Of a stretch of DNA of 64,000 nucleotides, positions 28,215-37,102 are shown piece after piece. Location: NCBI RefSeq assembly GCF_030034735.1, contig NZ_CP125370.1, forward strand, positions 3,906,001 through 3,970,000. Reading direction: 5' to 3'. The position numbers and the translations under genes were made by a program. The DNA comes from Paenibacillus sp. RC334. GTDB lineage: Bacteria > Bacillota > Bacilli > Paenibacillales > Paenibacillaceae. The notes under the pieces were generated by a model. That model was given only the letters and a program-made list of their open reading frames with translations, was not told the DNA's origin and did not search any database. The first letter of the stretch is position 1. The number at the start of each line of letters is the position of its first letter.

Positions 28215-29123
28215 TTATTTGCTAGAGCGCAGTCTGGGATCAAGCACATCCCGCAAACCGTCTCCAAGCAAATTGAAACCCAAAATAGCTGTCGCAATTC
28301 CAAGACCCGGGAAGGTCACAATCCACCACTCACCGGAAATGATATATGCCCGCCCTTCTGAAATCATCGCGCCCCACTCGGCAATCGGGGGTTTGACGCC
28401 AAGACCGAGGAAGCTGAGACTGGCAGAGGTCAGGATGGCAAAGCCCATCCCCAGCGTTGCATTCACAAGCAGTGGAGCAAGCGCATTGGGTAGAATGTGG
28501 CGAAACAGGATCGTTCCGTTCGTTACACCAATGGCCCGGCTGGCCTCAACAAACTCCTTTTCCCGCAGAGAAATGGTTTGTCCGTGAATCAGTCTGGCGA
28601 ATTCGGGTATGCCTACAATCCCCACGGCGATAAGTGCGCTCATCAGTCCTGGTCCCATGGCCGCAGCGATCGCCATAGCCAGTACCAGCGATGGGAAAGC
28701 AAGCAGAATATCCATGCAGCGCATAATAATGCTGCCCATTCGACCGCCGTAGAAGCCAGCGATGGCTCCAAGCGGTACGCCGATGATAAATGAGATCGAC
28801 ACGGCGATCATCCCGGTCCATATGCTGATTCTCGCTCCATAAATAACACGGCTGAGAATGTCACGTCCGTAATTATCGGTCCCAAACCAGTGTTCTGCAC
28901 TTGGCGGCAACAGCTTGTTAGCCGGGTCGGTTACGTAAGGATCATGTGGTACGATCCATGATGAGAGGATCGCGATCAGCGTCCATCCCACAATAAAGAT
29001 GAATCCGATTAAAGCGAGCTTGTTGCTAAACAACAATCGCCAAAAGGTCTTTCTTTTCGGTATAGCGGCTGCATTGGGCTGAGGTACAGCCGCTTTTGCT
29101 ACCAAATCACTTGCAGTGCTCAT
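28215..29123 (-). CDS. Peptide ABC transporter permease (DppC type)
   Basis: This permease of about 302 residues has an N-terminal OppC segment (NKLALIGFIFIVGWTLIAILSSWIVPHDPY), AEHWFGTDNYGRDILSRVIYGARIS, and the permease EAA loop EASRAIGVTNGTILFRHILPNALAPLLV that contacts the ATPases. I prefer ATG 29123, which has GGGGAGG at 7 nt; the frame extends to ATG 29159, which overlaps the stop of the previous permease gene. It forms the membrane pore with the DppB-type partner. Confidence 0.92.
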   Translation of the reverse strand: MSTASDLVAKAAVPQPNAAAIPKRKTFWRLLFSNKLALIGFIFIVGWTLIAILSSWIVPHDPYVTDPANKLLPPSAEHWFGTDNYGRDILSRVIYGARISIWTGMIAVSISFIIGVPLGAIAGFYGGRMGSIIMRCMDILLAFPSLVLAMAIAAAMGPGLMSALIAVGIVGIPEFARLIHGQTISLREKEFVEASRAIGVTNGTILFRHILPNALAPLLVNATLGMGFAILTSASLSFLGLGVKPPIAEWGAMISEGRAYIISGEWWIVTFPGLGIATAILGFNLLGDGLRDVLDPRLRSSK

Positions 29124-29158
29124 CCGAGTACCTCCCCTTACTTTTTTGCTTCGTGTCA

Positions 29159-30169
29159 TTATTCGTACCGGATACGCGGATCAATTAATCCGTAAACCAG
29201 GTCGACTCCAAGGTTGATAAAGCTGTAAATCAACGCACTCACTAAGGTAAAAGCTTGAATGGGCGCGTAATCAGCGGCCAAAATGGAATCCGTCACATAA
29301 CTGCCGACTCCCGGCCAGGTAAAAATGGTTTCCGTTATAACCGCCCCACCAATCAGATAGCCGACCTGCAAGCCAAGTACGGTAAGTGTCGGAATAAAAG
29401 CGTTAATCAGAGCGTGCTTGTAAATGACTACTCCCTCACGCAGACCTTTGGCTCTGGCCGTTCGGACAAAATCCTGCCCGATGACTTCCAACATGCTGGA
29501 ACGCATCATCCGTGCCACAATCGCCATCGTACCTGTGCTGAGGCAGATTGCTGGCAGGACTAAATGGGATAAACTGCTTTTTAAAGCTACAAAATCACCA
29601 GTCATCAAACTATCGATTACATAAAGTCCCGTAATGTTTGTTGGTGGATTGATGTCACCGCTGATTCGGCCCATTGGCGCAGGAGCAATGCCCCATTTGG
29701 CATAAAAAATATAAATGAACAACAGTCCAATCCAGAAGATCGGCATACATGCACCGATCAAAGAAAACACACGTGAAATGTGGTCAACAATGGATTCTTT
29801 TCGGGTTGCGGCCAAAATCCCAATCGGGATTGCCACCAGGATCGCAATAACCAAGCTTGCCAGCGCCAGCTCGATGGTTGCCGGAAACCGGGTAGCAAAA
29901 TCACTCGCCACTGATTGCCCGGTGTGATAAGCCTGACCCAGATCACCTTGAAACAATCCAACTACATAATGAAAAAATTGAATGTACTTCGGTTGATCCA
30001 GTCCCATGCTACTGCGAATATTTTCAATTGTCTCAGGTGTAGCCTGTTCCCCCGCAAGCATCACGGCAGGATCACCCGGAAGCACTCTCGAGATAATGAA
30101 TGTAATGACGATAATACCAAGCAGTGCCGGAATCATCTGTATTAATCTGCGTAGTGTGTAAACGGCCAC
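29159..30169 (-). CDS. Peptide ABC transporter permease (DppB type)
   Basis: This 336-residue permease is the first gene of ABC operon 1. It shows the DppB start MAVYTLRRLIQMIPALLGIIVITFIISRVLPGDPA, the loop GLDQPKYIQFFHYV, six membrane segments, the EAA loop RTARAKGLREGVVIYKHALINAFIPTLTVLG and the ending INLGVDLVYGLIDPRIRYE. GTG 30169 follows a run of G. The order is dppB-dppC-binding protein-M20-DUF1177-dppD-dppF. The 332 bp upstream (30170-30501) hold the promoter region, an ATGT tandem repeat and the terminator of the next operon; I cannot pin the promoter. Confidence 0.92.
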   Translation of the reverse strand: MAVYTLRRLIQMIPALLGIIVITFIISRVLPGDPAVMLAGEQATPETIENIRSSMGLDQPKYIQFFHYVVGLFQGDLGQAYHTGQSVASDFATRFPATIELALASLVIAILVAIPIGILAATRKESIVDHISRVFSLIGACMPIFWIGLLFIYIFYAKWGIAPAPMGRISGDINPPTNITGLYVIDSLMTGDFVALKSSLSHLVLPAICLSTGTMAIVARMMRSSMLEVIGQDFVRTARAKGLREGVVIYKHALINAFIPTLTVLGLQVGYLIGGAVITETIFTWPGVGSYVTDSILAADYAPIQAFTLVSALIYSFINLGVDLVYGLIDPRIRYE

Positions 30170-30444
30170 AGCCTGCCCCCCCTTGTTCTTATTCCCTTGT
30201 TTTCTTTTTTGTCATCTTTTTTATCATCACTTGTTATTTTGATTAATTGTACTAAGGAACAGGAGAAGGAACCACGTCCTGAATAACTAAAAATAATGAC
30301 GAATTTTGTCGTTTAAGCACTAAAGTTACATCATATGTAACTTTAATATTTGAATTCAGCAAAAAAATAATGTCACATAACTGACGTCACCACAGTGTAG
30401 CGATACTGTGTTATCAGATTAATGTATGTATGTATGTATGATGC

Positions 30445-30482
30445 AAAAAGATCCTTTATCCAACAGGACAAAGGATCTTTTT
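30445..30482 (-). terminator. Rho-independent terminator of ABC operon 2
   Basis: AAAAAGATCCTTT (30445-30457) pairs with AAAGGATCTTTTT (30470-30482), giving 13 bp around a 12-base loop. It lies 20 bp after the stop of the AhpD-like gene. Confidence 0.88.
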
Positions 30483-30501
30483 GAAATATTCATTTATTTG
30501 G

Positions 30502-31044
30502 TTACGATTTGGCCGGGAGAATATTTTTGTCAAATTCAACTTCAAATAAATACTCATCTAGGTCCACTTTCATCGCTTCGTTAAAAATATTGGAAGCGAT
30601 CATTTTGCATCCGACTGTTGTAATCAGTACAATTTCCTCATTGGAAAAATGACGCTTCAAATCTTCATAAATCCGGTCTTCGATATGGTTCGGATTATTA
30701 ACCAAACCTCTGCCATAGTCGATCAATATTTTTTCAATCTCTGTAAATTCAAATTGTTCAAAAGTAAGATTCAAATCTCTAAGCAGCTTGGCATGATAGG
30801 TGGAACAAACCAGGCAGTCATTTTCCGTGGAAATGGCATAGCAGTAAAAGTAAATGGCCCGGCTTCCGATAATTTTTTGCAATTCGTTTCGAACCGGGTA
30901 AAATTCCATCGCACGAAAGGACGGCATCGAATACAGCAAAGTTTTCACCATATTGGTGATTCTTCCGTTCTTGGATCTTTCCTCATAAAAGTCTTTGGCT
31001 TCCGGGGACATATCCTCCACCTGCAGTAAAGGTACAATGCTCAT
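30502..31044 (-). CDS. AhpD/carboxymuconolactone-decarboxylase-like protein
   Basis: This 180-residue helical protein has the AhpD-type active-site pattern E74-xx-C77-xx-C80-xxx-H84 (ENDCLVCSTYH), which in AhpD supports thiol peroxidase or disulfide reductase activity. The start is ATG 31044 behind AAGGAGG; the TTG at 31062 lies before that site. It is last in ABC operon 2, 22 bp after the ATPase gene. A redox role in handling the imported compound is inferred. Confidence 0.82.
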   Translation of the reverse strand: MSIVPLLQVEDMSPEAKDFYEERSKNGRITNMVKTLLYSMPSFRAMEFYPVRNELQKIIGSRAIYFYCYAISTENDCLVCSTYHAKLLRDLNLTFEQFEFTEIEKILIDYGRGLVNNPNHIEDRIYEDLKRHFSNEEIVLITTVGCKMIASNIFNEAMKVDLDEYLFEVEFDKNILPAKS

Positions 31045-31066
31045 AGGTAACTCCTCCTTCAAAATA

Positions 31067-31852
31067 TTAATTAAAATACGGAATTTGTATTTGCGGAATA
31101 GCGTTGATCAAAGACTGTGTATAAGCATGCTCGGGACGGTTGAAAATCTCGTCTGTCGCCCCAAACTCCACGACCTCCCCCTGCTTCATCACCATGACCC
31201 GATTGGAAATGCTATAAATAACCTCAAGCCCGTGCGCGATGAACAGATAAGAAATGCCCCATTTCTGCTGCAAGTCTTTTAACAGCTCCAAAATTTGAGA
31301 TTGAATTGTCATATCCAGGGCAGAGGTCGGCTCATCACAGACTATAATCGTTGGCTCAGCCGCCAGCGCACGGGCAATACCGACACGCTGGCACTGTCCC
31401 CCGGACAATTCCTTGGGATAACGCTCCCTGTACGCATTTGGTAATCCGACATCATTCAACAGACCATCAATACGGGTGTTTATCTCCTGCTTCGTGAGAC
31501 TAAAATATAATTTTAACGGCTCAGCCAAAATATCCTTAATTTGCAATCTCGGATTTAGGGAAGAAACCGGGTCCTGAAAAATATACTGAATATTCCGTTT
31601 CGTAGCCTTGGAACGGGTCCTCGTTCCGCTTAGACGCTCGCCATCCAGAGAGATATCGCCTGATGTCACAGGAATCATGCCTGCAATCATTTTGGCTACA
31701 GTCGTTTTCCCACTGCCCGACTCCCCAACAATGCCCAGTGTTTCCCCTTTCATCAAGGAAAATGAAACATCCTTTACCGCAGCAAAATCGGTATTGCTTT
31801 TCGTTCTGTAGCTTTTATTCAAATGCGCCACCTCTAAAATCGGCCGACTCAT
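31067..31852 (-). CDS. ABC transporter ATP-binding protein, short NikE/CntF size
   Basis: This 261-residue ATPase has Walker A GESGSGKTTVAK, signature LSGGQCQRVGIARAL and Walker B IIVCDEPTSALD. Unlike the operon 1 ATPases it lacks the cysteine-bearing C-terminal oligopeptide domain and ends shortly after VEFGATDEIFNRPEHAYTQSLINAIPQ. This short form is usual in nickel and metallophore systems but also occurs in peptide systems. It would pair with the upstream 272-residue ATPase. Confidence 0.9.
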   Translation of the reverse strand: MSRPILEVAHLNKSYRTKSNTDFAAVKDVSFSLMKGETLGIVGESGSGKTTVAKMIAGMIPVTSGDISLDGERLSGTRTRSKATKRNIQYIFQDPVSSLNPRLQIKDILAEPLKLYFSLTKQEINTRIDGLLNDVGLPNAYRERYPKELSGGQCQRVGIARALAAEPTIIVCDEPTSALDMTIQSQILELLKDLQQKWGISYLFIAHGLEVIYSISNRVMVMKQGEVVEFGATDEIFNRPEHAYTQSLINAIPQIQIPYFN

Positions 31853-31883
31853 GACTCCACTCCCCTTCCTTCTGTAACAGTCT

Positions 31884-32702
31884 TTACAACACGTCTTTAA
31901 AATAAATTCGCGGCATACTGTTCAACAGTTGTTTGGTATAGGGATGCTTGGGATCAGAGAAAATGTCTGTCTTGGTTCCTTCCTCCACCAATTCTCCCTG
32001 CTTCATTACGATGACCCTGTCCGCCATCTCATAGACAACGCCCAAATCATGCGTAATGAACAATATGGTCATGGCATACTGCTCCTTCAGCCTGCGGATC
32101 AGCTTCAAAATATGAGCCTGAACGGTCACGTCCAAAGCCGTTGTCGGCTCGTCCGCCAGCAATAACTGCGGCTTGGAGGACAGGGCCATCGCAATCATAA
32201 CCCGCTGTCTCATCCCGCCGGACAGTTGAAACGGATACTGATTTACCACTTCATCCACGTTACGGATTTCCACCTGCCGCAGCAGCTCTTTGGCCTGCTC
32301 CAGCGCAGCTTTTTTGCCCATTTTAGTGGATGCGTGTAAACGGATGACATCAACCATCTGCGTTCCGATGGTATAAACAGGATTCAGTGCGCTCAGCGCG
32401 TCCTGAAACACCATCGCCATCTGCTTCCCGCGGATTTTAACCATTTCCTTCTCGCTCAGCTTCAACAAATCTTGTCCGTTAAACAGGATTTGACCGCCTG
32501 AATATGTCACGGTGGGAATCGGCAGCAACTGCATAATTGCTTTGGCCGTTACACTTTTACCGCTGCCGGACTCGCCTACCAGACAAACAATTTCTCCCTC
32601 ATAGATGTCAAAGGACAAGCTGGAAAAAACGGAGGTCACTTGTTGATTTTTTTCAAAATCAATTTGTAAATGTTTTACTTCAACGATTTTATTTCCCGCC
32701 AT
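31884..32702 (-). CDS. ABC transporter ATP-binding protein, short NikD/CntD size
   Basis: This 272-residue ATPase has Walker A GESGSGKSVTAK, signature [15 protein letters not shown] and Walker [13 protein letters not shown]. The C-terminal cysteine domain is absent. AAGGAG precedes ATG 32702. It overlaps the end of the dehydrogenase gene by 14 bp, indicating translational coupling. Confidence 0.9.
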   Translation of the reverse strand: MAGNKIVEVKHLQIDFEKNQQVTSVFSSLSFDIYEGEIVCLVGESGSGKSVTAKAIMQLLPIPTVTYSGGQILFNGQDLLKLSEKEMVKIRGKQMAMVFQDALSALNPVYTIGTQMVDVIRLHASTKMGKKAALEQAKELLRQVEIRNVDEVVNQYPFQLSGGMRQRVMIAMALSSKPQLLLADEPTTALDVTVQAHILKLIRRLKEQYAMTILFITHDLGVVYEMADRVIVMKQGELVEEGTKTDIFSDPKHPYTKQLLNSMPRIYFKDVL

Positions 32703-33705
32703 GGTGTATCTCCTTGAACAAAGGGAATGTCGGCAAGGCAGAATGCTCCTGCGCTTGCAACTGCTTCAATGCGGCCTGAGCCAGAGCCAGATCGAATATG
32801 GACAAGCCAAATCCGTTGAACATTAGCTTTTGTCCGGCATTTTGCCTGAGCGCCGCCTTTTTCAACAAAATATCTTCCAGCAGCGTTACTTTACGCTCCA
32901 GCCCATCGTCCTCTCTGGCCAACCGGAAAAGCGACTGACTGCTCGTCATGACCCCTCCGCGAAAGTCATCACAGATAATTCCATCGAATTGTGCAACCGC
33001 CGGGGAATCAATATCCCGCATCCCAATGTGCAAATATAAATGTCCATTAACAAAATGGTGGGAATGCAAATAAGGGGTGGCCGCAGAAGTGGCGCCAATG
33101 ATAATCTGGGCAAAATCCAAACAGCCGGGCAGTTCCTTATGCACACGGCCGGTTATATTCAGGTCTTGGAGCAAATCCGCCACATCCCGGTTCATTTGAT
33201 CCGCATGTGCAGCATTCCGGCTCCATATGTGTACTTCTTTCAAATGAGGCAAAAAGGGTAGTACACCCTTCAACTGATGCTTCGCCTGAAACCCCGAACC
33301 GCAGATAAGCAGAGACGTTGCCATGGGGTCGGCCAAGTATTTGATGGCTGTCGCCGACACCGCTGCCGTCCTTAATCCGCTGACCAGCTCGCCTTCCAGC
33401 AAAGCTTCAGGTACGCCTGTCTGCAAATCATTCAATATAATAAGCGGATGCGTGTAAGGCTGGTTGCCAGAAGCTTTAGGAACATGCGAGGTCCATTTGA
33501 TGCCTGCCACACCTTCCTCTTTTAAATAAGCCGGCAAAGAATAAAAGGCTCCTGCTTCGAGACTGTCCGGAATCATGGCAATTTCCTGCGCACCCGCCGC
33601 ATTGCCAGCAGCCTTTTGTATAAAGGTGCGCTCAATGATGTGCTGTGCCGCCCTTGCATCGGTAATACCGCTTTGTACAATCTGTTCGCGGGAAATGATA
33701 ACCAT
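32689..33705 (-). CDS. Ornithine cyclodeaminase/mu-crystallin family dehydrogenase
   Basis: This 338-residue NAD(P)-dependent protein contains FYSLPAYLKEEGVAGIKW, LILNDLQTGVPEALLEGELVSGLRTAAVSATA, and the nucleotide-binding glycine loop LLICGSGFQAKHQ, followed by VHIWSRN. Relatives include ornithine cyclodeaminase, alanine dehydrogenase, ketimine reductase and SbnB, an opine-cleaving enzyme of siderophore synthesis. The sequence alone does not choose among them. ATG 33705 follows GGAGGG; the TTG at 33711 is too close to it. It is embedded between permease and ATPase genes, so a catabolic or processing step on the imported solute is likely. Confidence 0.85.
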   Translation of the reverse strand: MVIISREQIVQSGITDARAAQHIIERTFIQKAAGNAAGAQEIAMIPDSLEAGAFYSLPAYLKEEGVAGIKWTSHVPKASGNQPYTHPLIILNDLQTGVPEALLEGELVSGLRTAAVSATAIKYLADPMATSLLICGSGFQAKHQLKGVLPFLPHLKEVHIWSRNAAHADQMNRDVADLLQDLNITGRVHKELPGCLDFAQIIIGATSAATPYLHSHHFVNGHLYLHIGMRDIDSPAVAQFDGIICDDFRGGVMTSSQSLFRLAREDDGLERKVTLLEDILLKKAALRQNAGQKLMFNGFGLSIFDLALAQAALKQLQAQEHSALPTFPLFKEIHHGGK

Positions 33706-33726
33706 ATCCAATCCCTCCCTCCAGCT

Positions 33727-34563
33727 TTAAATTTCGGCCTTGTCTCTCAACCAGTCACTGAATAAATTGATAGTCAAGATTACGAAAGCAATGACGATAC
33801 CCGGCAGTGTAGAAAGCCACCATGCGGAGCTGATATAATTTTTGCCATCATTAATCATGCCTCCCCATGTCGGGGTTGACACATCTACACCCAGGCCCAG
33901 AAAGCTGAGCGATGCCGCCAACAAGATCATATGGGACATCTGGAGCGCGGCCTGCGTAACAATTGTAAATAAGGTGTTGGGAAAAATATGTCTGCGCATC
34001 ACCGTAAAGTCGGAGACTCCCATCGCCTTCGCCGCCTCGACATACTCCAGTTCCTTGAGCGACAGCACCTGACTTCGGACCACCCTCGCAAAAGTAACCC
34101 ATCCCGTAATAGAAAGGACAATAACGATATTCGTCAAGCCTGACCCGAGAACCGCAACCATAACAATTGCCATTAGCATACTTGGAATGGACATTTGAAT
34201 ATCAGCAAGCCGCATCATGAGAGCATCCACTTTGCCGCCGTAATACCCTGAAATAATGCCAATGACACTGCCCAATATACCAGCGATAAAAACAGCAAGA
34301 AAACTCATCCATAAGGAGAGTCTTCCTCCATAAAAGAGACGACTGAGTACATCCCTGCCCAACTGGTCAGTCCCCAGCAGGCTGATCCCCGATTGCGAGC
34401 TAAAATGACTAAACGGCGGGATCAGGATGTCTTGCAATGACTGTTTATAGGGATCAAATGGGGCAAAAAAAGGAGCAAAGATCGATAATGCAAAAATAAA
34501 ACAAAGTGACGTTATGCTGGCTACTCCCTTAACGTTCCCCCGAAGCAGAGATTTTCTCTTCAT
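33727..34563 (-). CDS. ABC transporter permease (NikC/DppC type)
   Basis: This 278-residue permease starts ATG 34563 behind AGAGAGGAAA. It shows LLGTDQLGRDVLSRLFYGGRLSLWM, five to six membrane segments, the ATPase-contact loop EAAKAMGVSDFTVMRRHIFPNTLFTIV and LAASLSFLGLGVDVSTPTWGGMI. The length is like NikC (about 277). It partners with the gene upstream. Confidence 0.92.
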   Translation of the reverse strand: MKRKSLLRGNVKGVASITSLCFIFALSIFAPFFAPFDPYKQSLQDILIPPFSHFSSQSGISLLGTDQLGRDVLSRLFYGGRLSLWMSFLAVFIAGILGSVIGIISGYYGGKVDALMMRLADIQMSIPSMLMAIVMVAVLGSGLTNIVIVLSITGWVTFARVVRSQVLSLKELEYVEAAKAMGVSDFTVMRRHIFPNTLFTIVTQAALQMSHMILLAASLSFLGLGVDVSTPTWGGMINDGKNYISSAWWLSTLPGIVIAFVILTINLFSDWLRDKAEI

Positions 34564-34580
34564 TGTGTTTCCTCTCTTCG

Positions 34581-35498
34581 TTATTGCACTTTAATTCTCG
34601 GATCAATCCAGAGATATATTAAATCGGTTATAAAATTGATCAGGATATAAATGATACTGACAACCAGGATACTGGCTTGCACCAGCGGAAAGTCCCGGTT
34701 GCTGACTCCCTGTATAATAAGCTGTCCCACACCCGGCCAGGAAAAGATCGTTTCGGTCACAACCGCTCCTGCGATCATCACACCGAACTCCAGGCTTATG
34801 ACGGTTACAACCGGCAGGAAGGCATTTTTCAGCCCCCGCCGGAGTATCCGTTGCCGCTTGGAAAATCCCTGCGCCTGACTGGTGGTCATATAACTTTGAT
34901 TCATAACCTCGATCAAAGAGGCTCGCATCGTCCGGGCAATCGGAGCAATGGGATAAGCCGCCAGCGTAACTGCTGGCAAAATTAGCGATGCCAGCCCCCG
35001 GTTGCCCGAGGTCGGCAGCAAATGCAGATTGACCGCAAAGATCATGATCAATACAATACCGATCCAGAATACGGGCAAGGACTGGGTGAGAAAAATCCAT
35101 ATGCTGATCACATAATCAATGAAGCTGTTCTTTTTGTAGGCAGATATGATTCCTGCTGCCAATCCGACAACGATCGCAATCACAATCGCCGAAACGGCCA
35201 GATCAACCGTCGCAGGCATTCGCTCCAGTACAAGCTTCAAGGCCGAATCCTTATAATATAAGGAGTTCCCCAAATCGCCGGTTACCAGATTTTTAATATA
35301 GTCCACATACTGCATCCATAACGGCTGATTGAATCCCAGGCTCTCCCGCAGCGCGGCTACCTGCTCCTCGCCGGCCTCCGGCGGCAGCATCAGACGAGCA
35401 GGATCACCAGATAGACGAATAATGAAAAATACGATGGTAGCCGCACCCAGCACAGCCAGCAGCGATTGTAAAAAGCGCCTAAACACATAACGTTTCAA
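34581..35498 (-). CDS. ABC transporter permease (NikB/DppB type)
   Basis: This 305-residue permease starts at TTG 35498 with GGGAGTG upstream. It shows MKRYVFRRFLQSLLAVLGAATIVFFIIRLSGDPA, LGFNQPLWMQYVDYIKNLV, six membrane segments and the loop TTSQAQGFSKRQRILRRGLKNAFLPVVTV. It follows the binding-protein gene after a 49-bp gap. Confidence 0.92.
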   Translation of the reverse strand: MKRYVFRRFLQSLLAVLGAATIVFFIIRLSGDPARLMLPPEAGEEQVAALRESLGFNQPLWMQYVDYIKNLVTGDLGNSLYYKDSALKLVLERMPATVDLAVSAIVIAIVVGLAAGIISAYKKNSFIDYVISIWIFLTQSLPVFWIGIVLIMIFAVNLHLLPTSGNRGLASLILPAVTLAAYPIAPIARTMRASLIEVMNQSYMTTSQAQGFSKRQRILRRGLKNAFLPVVTVISLEFGVMIAGAVVTETIFSWPGVGQLIIQGVSNRDFPLVQASILVVSIIYILINFITDLIYLWIDPRIKVQ

Positions 35499-35547
35499 TC
35501 AAAACACACTCCCATTCAAGCTCCCATATGTTCTGACAAAACATATT

Positions 35548-37077
35548 TTACTTGTTGTTGGCCGTGATGGTCGATACCGGCATAGAGCCGTCCACACGTC
35601 CATTCCAGTTCAAACGGTCGGATACGCCATAATATTGGTTCTCCTGGTACAGGAAAATTCTCGGCGCATCTTCCAGTACTTCCTGTTCAATTTCCTTATA
35701 CAGAGCCTTGCGGCGGTTTTCATCCGTTACCGATCTGGCTTCATCCAGCTTGGCATCCACACTCGGATTGGCATAGGTGGAGTAAGACTCCCCGGAACGC
35801 AGAATAGCATAGATCGCGGCATCGGCATCCAGCGTGTTCGTGCTGCTCCAGCCCAATACGTACATATCAGATTGCTTACCGGATGGAATCAGCGTGCGAT
35901 AAACCGAGCTTTCCACGTTATTTACCTTGACATTCACACCAACAGCCTTCAATTGCTCGGCAATCACCTGGGCCACATCCGTATTTTTGATGTACCAGTT
36001 TACCGTATCCAGCGTTATAGAGAACCCTTTAGGATAGCCCGCCTCAGCCAACAGCTGTTTGGCCTTCTCCGGATTATATTCATAAGCATCAAACTCGCCG
36101 GCGTATCCGAAATCTTTTGGCCCAATCAGACTGTTCGTTTCGACAGCCGCATCCTTCAATACATTTTTCACGATGGATTTTACATCAATAGCATAGTTCA
36201 GTGCCTGTCTGACCTTTTTATTGTTAAAAGGAGCCTTATCCGTTTTCAAGCCCACATACACGGTATTGCCTGCTCTTTCCACCGTGGACAGCTTGGCTGT
36301 GGAGGAAGAAGTCACCTTGTCCCGATCCTCAGGCGAAACTGCGGTAATAATGTCCACCTCGCCATTCAGCAGGGCGCTTACCCGTGTGGAAGCTTCCGGA
36401 ATCGAACGGAACGTCACCTTTTTCACCGCAGGCTCGCCGCCCCAGTAATTTTTGTTGGCTTCCAGCTCGACGCTGCTGCCTTTATCCCATTTCACAAATT
36501 GGTAAGGCCCGGTGCCAACCGGTTTTTGAGCAAATTGCTCCTGTCCGGCTTCTTCTGCATACTTCGGAGGAACCATTTCAGTCGGATAGCGGTTAAAGCG
36601 GGTCGGAACTAACGGGTCCGCTTTTTTCGTAATGACATGAACAGTATATTCGTCCACCACTTTAACTTCTTTAATTGTCGAAATGTAACTTGCGGTCGGA
36701 GCGTTATTTTTGGGATTCAGCACCCGGTCGATCGTATATTTTACGACGTCCGCATTAAACGGCTCGCCATTGGTAAACGTAACGCCTTTGCGCAGCTTGA
36801 ACTCCCAGGTCGTGTCGTTCACTTGACTCCAGCTTGTAGCCAGACCGGGAACCAATTGCTCCTTGTCATCCCGTTTTACCAAAGTGTCAAAAATATTATC
36901 TACAACTTGCGCATTTTCCGTCAGAAAGCCGGGATCAAGCCCGTTAATGTCAAACGCTCTCCCGATGGTAATTTCCAACTTCCCATCCTGTGCAGGTTGT
37001 GTCGTACTGGTCGTAGAACAGCCTGCAACGATGATGGATAACAGGGTCAAAATAACTAGCAGCTTGGACTTTTTCAT
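35548..37077 (-). CDS. ABC transporter substrate-binding lipoprotein (SBP family 5)
   Basis: This 509-residue binding protein starts at ATG 37077 (GGGGGTT upstream) with lipobox IIVAGC (Cys20). The fold is shown by GRAFDINGLDPGFLTENAQVVDNIFDTLV, VTFTNGEPFNADVVKYTIDRV, PVGTGPYQFVKWDKG and NNKKVRQALNYAIDVKSIV. The overall pattern is like dipeptide or glutathione binding proteins. The solute cannot be told; the short ATPases leave metal-chelate uptake open as well. It lies 25 bp after the aspartoacylase-like gene. Confidence 0.9.
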   Translation of the reverse strand: MKKSKLLVILTLLSIIVAGCSTTSTTQPAQDGKLEITIGRAFDINGLDPGFLTENAQVVDNIFDTLVKRDDKEQLVPGLATSWSQVNDTTWEFKLRKGVTFTNGEPFNADVVKYTIDRVLNPKNNAPTASYISTIKEVKVVDEYTVHVITKKADPLVPTRFNRYPTEMVPPKYAEEAGQEQFAQKPVGTGPYQFVKWDKGSSVELEANKNYWGGEPAVKKVTFRSIPEASTRVSALLNGEVDIITAVSPEDRDKVTSSSTAKLSTVERAGNTVYVGLKTDKAPFNNKKVRQALNYAIDVKSIVKNVLKDAAVETNSLIGPKDFGYAGEFDAYEYNPEKAKQLLAEAGYPKGFSITLDTVNWYIKNTDVAQVIAEQLKAVGVNVKVNNVESSVYRTLIPSGKQSDMYVLGWSSTNTLDADAAIYAILRSGESYSTYANPSVDAKLDEARSVTDENRRKALYKEIEQEVLEDAPRIFLYQENQYYGVSDRLNWNGRVDGSMPVSTITANNK

Positions 37078-37102
37078 GATGTATAACCCCCAAAATAAAT
37101 TT

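Noticed and set aside
30422..30440. ATGT tandem repeat
   Set aside because: Only four to five short units in an intergenic region; no link to any gene structure, and too small to call a functional repeat.
35635..36612. 325-codon plus-strand ORF opposite the second binding protein
   Set aside because: It is a complement of a conserved SBP family 5 gene; the frame stays open because of the codon bias of the real gene.
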